Shown here: positions 1 to 5,609 of the stretch, one piece after another | Layout: every line of letters begins with the position of its first letter | Numbering within the stretch: the stretch's first letter is position 1 | Source: Bacteroidota bacterium | GTDB taxonomy: Bacteria > Bacteroidota > Bacteroidia > NS11-12g > UBA955 | NCBI GenBank assembly: GCA_018969565.1 | Contig: JAGWYC010000135.1 | Span: 1 to 5,609 of the forward strand | Direction of reading: 5' to 3' | Length of the DNA stretch: 5,609 nt | The notes under the pieces: model-generated | What the model was told of the DNA's origin: nothing | The model's database searches: none | Seen by the model: the letters and a program-made list of their open reading frames with translations, nothing else | Position numbers and translations under genes: made by a program

Positions 1-19
1 TACCACGCTCGGGCACCAG

Positions 20-40
20 CACTTACCACTTACCACTTAT
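20..40. repeat. Heptamer tandem repeat CACTTAC, 3 copies
   Basis: Three tandem 7-base units are visible: CACTTAC at 20-26, CACTTAC at 27-33 and CACTTAT at 34-40. The last copy carries a C-to-T change at its final base. The array stops abruptly at TTTATCCCGG. Confidence 0.85.
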
Positions 41-77
41 TTTATCCCGGCCCCTCCACTCCGCTCGAGGACCAGTG

Positions 78-110
78 CACTTACCACTTATCACTTACCA
101 CTTACCACTT
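78..110. repeat. Heptamer tandem repeat CACTTAC, 4 copies plus a partial copy
   Basis: Four complete units run at 78-84, 85-91, 92-98 and 99-105, followed by a partial CACTT at 106-110. The second unit is the CACTTAT variant, the same variant that ends the first array. The array ends 31 bp before the start codon of the large lipoprotein gene and therefore lies in its probable promoter region. Confidence 0.87.
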
Positions 111-126
111 CCCGCCCATATTCGTT

Positions 127-134
127 TATTTTTG
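127..134 (+). promoter_or_regulatory. Possible Bacteroidota -7 promoter element (TATTTTTG)
   Basis: TATTTTTG fits the Bacteroidota -7 consensus TAnnTTTG at every fixed position. No good TTTG or TTG -33 partner sits 19-21 bp upstream; that zone is occupied by the heptamer array, which offers only TTA. If the element is used, transcription would begin only a few bases before the ATG at 142, giving an almost leaderless mRNA. The surroundings are T-rich, so a chance match is possible. Confidence 0.3.
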
Positions 135-141
135 ACCTCAA

Positions 142-3100
142 ATGCGACGTTTCTGTTATCTGGCACTCCTCGCCGTTCTGGCCGGCTGCTCTGGCAAGAA
201 ATCCGAAGAACAAGGTCCTGTGTTGTTTACGGCTATGAGTCCGGAACAAACCGGTATCACCTTCAGCAACCAACTGAACTTCAGCGATTCGGTGCATATT
301 TTTCTGGACCAGTACCTGTTCAACGGGGGTGGTGTGGCCGCCGGCGATGTCAACAACGACGGACGCTGCGACCTGTTCTTCACCGGAAACCAGGGCGGCT
401 GCAAGCTGTACCTGAACCAGGGCGACTTCAAGTTCAAAGATGTAACGGCCGCCTCAGGCATCAGCACCTCAGGATGGTGTACCGGCACCAGCATGACCGA
501 CGTGAACAACGACGGCTTCCTGGATATCTACGTGTGCCGCAGTGCCAACCAGATGCCGGTGAACATCAAAGCGGGCGAACTGCGTAACCTGCTTTTTGTG
601 AACAAAGGCGACGGAACCTTTACGGAACAGTCCGAAGCACTGGGCCTGAATGGCCTGGAATACTCCAGCCACGGCACCTTCTTCGACATGGAAAACGACG
701 GTGACCTGGATCTGTACGTGGCCAATCATCCCTTCAACTGGGCCATCAACATGGACAAGCCCTACCGTCGCGAAGACAACTACAACGACACCTTCACCAA
801 CAGCCTATGGGAAAATACCGGGAAAGGGTTTAAGAACATCACCAAAAAGGCCGGTGTGTCGAGTTACAGCTTCGGGCTGGCCGTTTCTGCCGCTGACCTG
901 GACCAGGACGGCCTGCAGGACCTCTACGTGAGCAATGATTACGAATACCCGGATTTTGTCTGGAAGAACAAGGGCAATGGCACTTTTGAAGATGTGTGCC
1001 GCCGCTGGTTCCGGCATACGTCCTTCTACAGCATGGGCAACGACCTCGGCGATGTGAACAACGACGCGCTGCCCGATGTGGTAACCGTAGATATGCTTCC
1101 CCCGGACAATTACCGTAAGAAGACCCAGGTGGGCCCGCTCAACTGGGACCGCTACAGCATGCGCGTTGCCAATGGTTATGGCGAACAGTTCATGCGTAAT
1201 ACCCTGCAGATCAACAATGGCAATGGAAACTTCAGCGACATGGCATGTCTGGCCGGCGTGGCCGAAACCGACTGGAGCTGGAGTCCCCTGCTGGCCGACT
1301 ACGACAACGACGGAAAGAACGATCTGTTCATCAGCAACGGGTATTACCGCGACTATAACGACCTGGATTACATCAACTACAAAGTGGAACAGTTCCGCAA
1401 GCTGAACATGGACAACTACAAGGGCTTCAAGCAGGGTTACTACCTGAAGTTCGCCAACGAGATGCCCTATAAGAAGCTGAAGAATTTCGCCTTCCGCAAC
1501 AAAAACGGACTGCAGTTTGAAGATGTTTCTGCCGCCTGGGGCCTTGACTTTGAAGGCTTCAGCAATGGAGCGGCCTACGCCGACCTGGACAACGACGGCG
1601 ACCTGGATCTGGTGATGAACAACCTGGCCGATCCGCCTTCGGTGTATCGCAACAATACCGATGTGAAGAAAGACCACTGGCTGCGGCTGCAATTCCGCGG
1701 CAGGCAAAGCAATCGCCTGGGCTTGGGCGTCAAGGTGCTGGCCGAAACCGACAGCGGAAGGATATACCGGGAACTCACCCTGAGCCACGGCTTCCAGAGC
1801 AGCAGCGAGCCGGTGCTGCACTTCGGGCTGGGTGCGCTTTCCAAAGTGAACAAGCTCACCGTCATCTGGCCAAGCGGACAGGTGCAGGAACTCAGCACAG
1901 TGAATGCCAATCAATTACTCACCCTGGATGAGCAACAGGCCACACAACGTGCAGGCACCAACCTCTTCGCCAACAAGAAAACCCTTGATATTCAGGAAGT
2001 TACGGCTGAATCCGGCCTGAACTTCAAACACAGCGAGCGCACGGATTTTATTGATTTCAAATTTGAACCCTTAATACCCCGCAGGCAAAGCATGCGTGGC
2101 CCTGCTTTAGCGGCTGCGGATGTGAACGGAGATACCTACGAAGATGTATTTATAGGCAATGGCGCCGGGGGAAGCGGAGGTATGCTTTTCCTGGGGAATG
2201 CCTCCGGTGGCTTCAGCACGAAGCCCGGGCCCTGGAAGGCGCATGCCGCCTCTGAGCAAACCGGAGCTGTGTTTTTTGACGCCGACGGCGACCGGGATAT
2301 GGACCTTTATGTATGTTCCGGTTCCAACGAGTTTCCGGATGGAAGTCCTAACTATCAGGACCACTTATACCTAAACGACGGGCGCGGGAACTTCGCCGTG
2401 GCCGACGATCGCATTCCCGCCCTGCGTACTCCGAAGAACTGCGTGAAGGCCGCCGACGTGGATGGCGATGGCGACCAGGATCTGTTCCTCGGCGGCGCCG
2501 TGAAGCCCGACCGCTATCCCATGCCCGCACGAAGCTACCTGCTGCGGAATAACGGAGGCAGCTTCAGTGAAGCCACCGCCACCCTGGCACCCGGACTGGA
2601 ACAAGTGGGCATTCTGGGCGACGCCCTGTTCGCCGACGTGAGCAACGACCAAAAAGCCGACCTGATCATCTGCGGTGAGTGGATGCCTGTGCAGGTATGG
2701 CAGAATATGGGCGGAAGCCTGAAAGAGCGCAGCACCGAACTTGGTCTGAACTCCGGCGGTGGCTGGTGGAATACGGTTCAGGCTGCCGACCTGGACGGCG
2801 ACGGCGACATGGATCTGCTGCTGGGCAACCAGGGCATGAACAGCATTGTGCGGCCTGAAGCCACCCAACCTGCCAGTATCTATGCCGGCGACTTCGACAA
2901 CAACGGCAGACTGGATGCGGTGTGCAGTTATTACGTGCAAGGGCAGAGTACGCCCTGGCATGCTTACGATGAAATGGCTGCTCAGATGGTGGGCTTCATG
3001 CGAAAAAACTACCTGCGCTACGGCGACTATGCCAACCAAACGGTCACGAGTATGTTTGGTTCACAGGCTGGTACGGCGTATCAGAGGCAGGCCGGAAATT

Positions 3101-3471
3101 TCCGCTCCTGCATTGTGTGGAACGATGGCGGTAAGCTGAATATTACGCCCATGCCGCTGCTGGCCCAGTCCGGCTGTGTCAATGGAATCGCTGCTGCGGA
3201 TGTGAATGGCGACGGCAAGTTGGATATTCTGCTGAACGGAAACAATACCGGCAACAAGGCTGAGTGGGGCAATGACGATGCCCTGAACGGCCTGGTGCTG
3301 CTGAACCTGGGGCAGAAGCAGTGGAAGGCACTGCAGGCTGTCGAAAGTGGATTCTTTGCTCCGGGCAATACACGAAAAAGCGTATTGCTGAACAGTGCCC
3401 GTGGTCCCTTGCTGCTGGTTACGCGCAGCAATGAAACAGCAGGGTTGTGGCGCCTGCGTAAAACGCCCTGA
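142..3471 (+). CDS. VCBS/FG-GAP repeat lipoprotein with ASPIC/UnbV domain (CRTAC1-like)
   Basis: Predicted envelope lipoprotein of 1109 residues, a usual length for this Bacteroidota family; its molecular function is not known. Residues 1-16 form a lipoprotein signal with lipobox LAGC and acylated Cys16. The start is well supported: the signal fits, and an in-frame TGA lies at 133-135. Calcium-loop motifs of the DxDxDGxxD type begin at residues 69, 120, 182, 252, 304, 386 and 481, then at 660, 713, 772, 832, 883, 917 and 1020. Several are degenerate: Gly is replaced at 304 (DVNNDALPD), 660 (DVNGDTYED) and 832 (DVSNDQKAD), and 917 reads DFDNNGRLD. Between the two sets lies an ASPIC/UnbV domain at about 519-584, including WPSG at 576-579. 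FG-GAP repeats usually build beta-propellers, so two propellers are inferred. Such proteins often occur near SusC/SusD genes, but none is present here. No type IX secretion C-terminal domain is apparent. Residues 286-290 are anomalous (see findings). It is the first gene of a coupled trio. Confidence 0.93.
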   Translation: MRRFCYLALLAVLAGCSGKKSEEQGPVLFTAMSPEQTGITFSNQLNFSDSVHIFLDQYLFNGGGVAAGDVNNDGRCDLFFTGNQGGCKLYLNQGDFKFKDVTAASGISTSGWCTGTSMTDVNNDGFLDIYVCRSANQMPVNIKAGELRNLLFVNKGDGTFTEQSEALGLNGLEYSSHGTFFDMENDGDLDLYVANHPFNWAINMDKPYRREDNYNDTFTNSLWENTGKGFKNITKKAGVSSYSFGLAVSAADLDQDGLQDLYVSNDYEYPDFVWKNKGNGTFEDVCRRWFRHTSFYSMGNDLGDVNNDALPDVVTVDMLPPDNYRKKTQVGPLNWDRYSMRVANGYGEQFMRNTLQINNGNGNFSDMACLAGVAETDWSWSPLLADYDNDGKNDLFISNGYYRDYNDLDYINYKVEQFRKLNMDNYKGFKQGYYLKFANEMPYKKLKNFAFRNKNGLQFEDVSAAWGLDFEGFSNGAAYADLDNDGDLDLVMNNLADPPSVYRNNTDVKKDHWLRLQFRGRQSNRLGLGVKVLAETDSGRIYRELTLSHGFQSSSEPVLHFGLGALSKVNKLTVIWPSGQVQELSTVNANQLLTLDEQQATQRAGTNLFANKKTLDIQEVTAESGLNFKHSERTDFIDFKFEPLIPRRQSMRGPALAAADVNGDTYEDVFIGNGAGGSGGMLFLGNASGGFSTKPGPWKAHAASEQTGAVFFDADGDRDMDLYVCSGSNEFPDGSPNYQDHLYLNDGRGNFAVADDRIPALRTPKNCVKAADVDGDGDQDLFLGGAVKPDRYPMPARSYLLRNNGGSFSEATATLAPGLEQVGILGDALFADVSNDQKADLIICGEWMPVQVWQNMGGSLKERSTELGLNSGGGWWNTVQAADLDGDGDMDLLLGNQGMNSIVRPEATQPASIYAGDFDNNGRLDAVCSYYVQGQSTPWHAYDEMAAQMVGFMRKNYLRYGDYANQTVTSMFGSQAGTAYQRQAGNFRSCIVWNDGGKLNITPMPLLAQSGCVNGIAAADVNGDGKLDILLNGNNTGNKAEWGNDDALNGLVLLNLGQKQWKALQAVESGFFAPGNTRKSVLLNSARGPLLLVTRSNETAGLWRLRKTP

Positions 3472-3881
3472 TGCAGTTGCCGCAGGAGCGCATCATCGTT
3501 TTCTTTGACGGATACTGCCATCTGTGCAGCGGGGTGGTGCGTTTCATCCTGGCCCGCGATAAAAAGCAGCGATTTTTGTTTGCGCCTTTGCAGGGAAGCA
3601 CGGCTTCGGAAATGCTCGGTTTAGGGCCGGAGCAGCAAGCCGCACCGGACTCATTGCTGGTCTGGGAAAGGGGTCGGCTGAGGAAAGAATCTGCGGCAGC
3701 GCTGCACATTGCCCGCCACCTGCCCGGACTCTGGCGGATATTGATACTTTTGTACCTCATTCCGTCCCCGATCAGGAATTGGGTGTACCGTATCATTGCC
3801 AAACGGCGCTACCGCTGGTTCGGCAAATATGAACGCTGTATGATGCCTGAGCCGGGACTGGAACAACGCTTTCTACCATGA
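3471..3881 (+). CDS. DCC family (DUF393) thiol-disulfide oxidoreductase-like protein
   Basis: A 136-residue protein that matches the DCC family over its full length. The name-giving motif is Asp13-Gly-Tyr-Cys16-His-Leu-Cys19, directly after a hydrophobic strand (IIVFF), as in a thioredoxin-like CxxC site. Other family hallmarks are the FAPLQ segment, the LYLIPSPIRNWVY segment, RYRWFGKYERC with a conserved third cysteine (Cys123), and the terminal PEPGLEQRFLP. The family is presumed to act in thiol redox chemistry, but substrates are generally unknown. There is no signal peptide, so a cytoplasmic or membrane-associated location is likely. The ATG shares its A with the TGA of the upstream gene (TGATG), and there is no Shine-Dalgarno sequence, so translation is probably coupled. 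The gene overlaps the next one by 4 bp. The family assignment is firm; the exact role is not. Confidence 0.92.
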   Translation: MQLPQERIIVFFDGYCHLCSGVVRFILARDKKQRFLFAPLQGSTASEMLGLGPEQQAAPDSLLVWERGRLRKESAAALHIARHLPGLWRILILLYLIPSPIRNWVYRIIAKRRYRWFGKYERCMMPEPGLEQRFLP

Positions 3882-4513
3882 ACCACTTTAAGAAACTGCT
3901 GCTGCTGGCAGGAATCACTGTATCGCCCTTCCTCCTGCAGCAATGCTGCCGCGATGTGGAACAACGCAACTACGTGCTGAACAACTTGCTTCCCACGCTG
4001 GTGGACTCCCTGACTTTTGCCACGGCGCCCCCTCAGGACAGTATGGACTTTGCAGACCACGCCTTCCGGGTATGGCCTATGGAACGCTACGTGCTGCACA
4101 GACGCAGTGGTTCCGGCACTGAACTGATGGCCCTGACCTATAATTGTCCTACCTATTACCGCAGTTTGGCGGGGTTGAAATTACTCAGCATCAAATCCGA
4201 TGATGTCCTTTTTTCAGGCATGAATCCGGGCGACAGCCTGCAGCAGTTCTGTGAATTCAAGCTGATGGAAGACCTGATTACCAAACAAGCGGCGGACCGT
4301 GACTGGGGAAGCATGGATCAGTTGCTGGCCGGCATCAACAAACGCATGCAGGAAGGCGCCAAACTGGAAAGCTCCATGGGTATGCCACGGCTTGATTTTG
4401 TGTTTCGCTTCAAGAAGAAGCCGCTGCCGGGCCGCCACAGCATTTATTTCAGCGGAATACTCAGCAATGGCGATGTGTTAAGCGGAGGCTCGTATGCGTT
4501 CAGCTTGCGTTAG
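3878..4513 (+). CDS. Hypothetical exported protein with N-terminal Cys-Cys
   Basis: A 211-residue protein that I do not recognise with confidence. Its N-terminus looks like a Sec signal: Lys5-Lys6, then a hydrophobic stretch over residues 7-20, then Gln-Gln-Cys23-Cys24. The residue before Cys23 is Gln, which does not suit a normal lipobox, so lipidation is doubtful. Two further cysteines, Cys90 (in YNCP) and Cys125 (in QFCEF), make four in total, allowing up to two disulfides after export. The C-terminal half is rich in alternating polar and hydrophobic residues (FVFRFKKK, SIYFSGILSNGD, SYAFSLR) and probably forms beta strands. The Cys-Cys after the signal and the PGDSL segment remind me of small exported Bacteroidota proteins such as DUF5034, but this is from memory and untested. 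The ATG overlaps the upstream stop as ATGA, so it is the last gene of the coupled trio. That arrangement and normal codon use favour a real gene. Confidence 0.8.
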   Translation: MNHFKKLLLLAGITVSPFLLQQCCRDVEQRNYVLNNLLPTLVDSLTFATAPPQDSMDFADHAFRVWPMERYVLHRRSGSGTELMALTYNCPTYYRSLAGLKLLSIKSDDVLFSGMNPGDSLQQFCEFKLMEDLITKQAADRDWGSMDQLLAGINKRMQEGAKLESSMGMPRLDFVFRFKKKPLPGRHSIYFSGILSNGDVLSGGSYAFSLR

Positions 4514-4617
4514 GGAAGCATTTCAAACCACAAACCAAATACAGTCAAGTTTGGAGTTAAGGAGTTTTGGAGCGTTGGGTTTTGTTTTGCTGAGGGCTGT
4601 CAAAACCGGCTTTGTAC
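4514..4617. other. Convergent intergenic region with a weak inverted repeat
   Basis: This 104 bp gap lies between two convergent genes and holds no ORF worth naming. A 7 bp inverted repeat, GGTTTTG at 4578-4584 and CAAAACC at 4601-4607, surrounds a 16-base loop. Neither side is followed by a T-run on its own transcript, so it is at best a weak terminator candidate. Two direct repeats are also visible: CAAACCA twice in tandem at 4524-4537, and TTTGGAG at 4550-4556 and 4566-4572. Their significance is unclear. Confidence 0.5.
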
Positions 4618-5609
4618 CTACTCCGCATAACGCCTCAGTCGCTCGAGTACAGTGTTGAATTCGTTCGGCAGTGGTGCTTCGAAATACATTTCTTTTCCGC
4701 TTTGGGGATGAATGAACCCAAGTCCTGCGGCGTGTAATGCCTGTCCCTGCATCAGGGAGAGATTGTGTTCCATGAACTGTCTGAATTTGGGCAAGTGGCT
4801 TTGGCGAAGCACCTGATCGCCGCCGTACAGCGGGTCATTGAACAAGGGGTGTTTCAGGGCGGTCATGTGCACCCTGATCTGGTGGGTGCGTCCTGTTTCC
4901 AGTTGCAGTTTCAGCAGGGTGGCGTGGCCAAAGCGTTCCAGCACTTCATAATGCGTAACAGCCCATTTGCCGTTTTCCTCGTTTCCGGTGTTTACGTAGC
5001 GACGGCGGTCTTTGGTATCGCGGGTCAGGTAGCCGCTTATCGTGCCTTTGTCTGCTTCCACATCGCCCCAAACCAGTCCGATGTAATGCCGGTGTATGCT
5101 GTGGCGATAGAACTGTGCCGCCAGCGCAGTAAGTGCTTCTTCCGTTTTAGCCACCACGAGCAATCCGCTGGTATCCTTATCAATCCGATGCACCAGACCC
5201 GGCCGGTGACCTGCCAGTTGCGGCAGATTCCGGAAATAGTAAACCAATCCGTTCACCAGGGTTCCGTGGTAATTGTTGTAACCCGGATGTACCACCATGC
5301 CGTCGGGCTTGTTCAGCACCAGGAGCTGATCATCTTCATACACAATATTCAGCGGAATCGGCTCGGGCAGCACCTCGGTATCCCTCGGCGGGTCCGGCAA
5401 CACGATGCTGATTACATCGTGGGGTTTGATGCGGTAATTGCTTTTTACAGTTTTACCGTTTACCAGGATGGAACCGGCCTCGGCAGCGGCTTGTATGCGG
5501 GTGCGGCTGGCATTGGCAATTTTATGCATCAGCCACTTGTCAATGCGCATCAGCTCCTGGCCGGGATCGGCGGTGAAGCGAAAATGCTCGTAGAACTCCT
5601 GTTCGTCGC
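4618..5609 (-). CDS. RluA-family 23S rRNA pseudouridine synthase (RluC/RluD-like), 5' end outside window
   Basis: This enzyme converts specific uridines in RNA, probably large-subunit rRNA, to pseudouridine in the cytoplasm. Counting from the Met at 5550, an S4 RNA-binding domain spans about residues 1-50 (RIDKWLM, then AAAEAGSILVNGK). The catalytic domain follows, with LNKPDGMVVHPG at 79-90, the signature HRIDKDTSG at 121-129 holding catalytic Asp124, and LETGRTHQIRVHM at 217-229. The Met at 5550 is not the true start. The same frame stays open to the right edge and adds 19 residues ending in FTADPGQEL, which resemble the usual N-terminal lead-in to S4 in Bacteroidota members, and no start codon is seen there. 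The visible part is 329 residues and the whole protein is probably only slightly longer. Uridine specificity cannot be read from the sequence, so no symbol is given. It is convergent with, and unrelated to, the trio on the plus strand. Confidence 0.95.
   Translation of the reverse strand, partial: DEQEFYEHFRFTADPGQELMRIDKWLMHKIANASRTRIQAAAEAGSILVNGKTVKSNYRIKPHDVISIVLPDPPRDTEVLPEPIPLNIVYEDDQLLVLNKPDGMVVHPGYNNYHGTLVNGLVYYFRNLPQLAGHRPGLVHRIDKDTSGLLVVAKTEEALTALAAQFYRHSIHRHYIGLVWGDVEADKGTISGYLTRDTKDRRRYVNTGNEENGKWAVTHYEVLERFGHATLLKLQLETGRTHQIRVHMTALKHPLFNDPLYGGDQVLRQSHLPKFRQFMEHNLSLMQGQALHAAGLGFIHPQSGKEMYFEAPLPNEFNTVLERLRRYAE

Larger units (their letters stand above)
4..110. repeat. Imperfect duplicated unit (about 58 bp) with nested heptamers
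   Basis: Two copies of a composite unit lie side by side. Each has a GC-rich block followed directly by a CACTTAC heptamer array. The blocks are GCTCGGGCACCAG at 7-19 and GCTCGAGGACCAG at 63-75, which match at 11 of 13 positions, and the arrays start at 20 and 78. The window opens with TACCAC, which could be the tail of a further heptamer array to the left, so the structure may continue outside the window. On the minus strand each heptamer contains TAA, and a 7-base period puts this stop in all three frames, so minus-strand coding is excluded through the arrays. Function unknown. Confidence 0.7.

Noticed and set aside
20..110. CRISPR array
   Set aside because: The repeats are 7 bases in direct tandem without spacers of uniform length, and no cas gene is nearby.
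75..587. Plus-strand ORF of 170 residues starting in the heptamer array
   Set aside because: It overlaps the lipoprotein gene out of frame, begins inside a tandem repeat and has an Arg/Gln-rich composition typical of a shifted frame.
805..1914. Long minus-strand ORF of 369 residues inside the lipoprotein gene
   Set aside because: It is antisense to a well-supported gene. Its repetitive Val/His/Ile-rich composition mirrors the DxDxDG repeats read backwards, and it shows no motif of its own. The coding strand's codon bias leaves few antisense stops.
2371..3039. Minus-strand ORF of 222 residues
   Set aside because: It is another antisense shadow over the second set of calcium-loop repeats, with no signal peptide or recognisable domain.
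3200..3471. Type IX secretion C-terminal sorting domain on the large lipoprotein
   Set aside because: The C-terminus ends in LLLVTRSNETAGLWRLRKTP, without the usual conserved sorting motifs, and a lipoprotein signal already explains its localisation.
3419..3802. Minus-strand ORF of 127 residues over the DCC gene
   Set aside because: It lies antisense to a protein with clear family motifs over its whole length and has no independent support.
4578..4607. Rho-independent terminator
   Set aside because: The stem is only 7 bp and AT-rich, the loop is 16 bases, and no T-run follows on either strand.

Overview
The window looks like a chromosomal segment of a member of the Bacteroidota. The main reasons are the large VCBS/FG-GAP lipoprotein with an internal ASPIC/UnbV domain, which has the layout I know from that phylum, the RluA-type pseudouridine synthase with Bacteroidota-style wording around its S4 domain, the lack of Shine-Dalgarno sequences before the genes, and a TAnnTTTG-type -7 element before the first gene. 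The genus cannot be told from this stretch, and nothing points to a plasmid, phage or insertion sequence.

Layout: positions 1-141 are noncoding and hold two short arrays of the heptamer CACTTAC (20-40 and 78-110), each preceded by a similar GC-rich block, so the two form an imperfect duplicated unit of about 58 bp. Positions 142-4513 carry three plus-strand genes with no gaps: a 1109-residue calcium-loop repeat lipoprotein (142-3471), a 136-residue DCC-family (DUF393) thiol-disulfide oxidoreductase-like protein (3471-3881), and an unrecognised 211-residue exported protein (3878-4513). Their junctions are TGATG (1 bp overlap) and ATGA (4 bp overlap), which indicates one operon with translational coupling. 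Positions 4514-4617 are a short convergent intergenic region without a convincing terminator. Positions 4618-5609 hold a minus-strand RluA-family pseudouridine synthase whose 5' end lies beyond the right edge; the first Met in the window (5550) is not its real start.

How the genes may work together: the first protein is predicted to be a cell-envelope lipoprotein with two sets of seven calcium-loop motifs on either side of the ASPIC/UnbV domain, suggesting two beta-propellers. A small CxxC protein and a second exported protein with four cysteines are coupled to it. A common role in the envelope, possibly involving thiol chemistry, is an inference from gene order only. The pseudouridine synthase is a separate housekeeping gene on the other strand.

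Most noteworthy observations: the heptamer arrays directly upstream of the operon; the 7+7 motif symmetry; and a short stretch of the large gene (about 994-1014) that departs from all sister repeats in a way best explained by two nearby compensating indels or a sequence error. I found no clear evidence of a wholly new defence or mobile system here.
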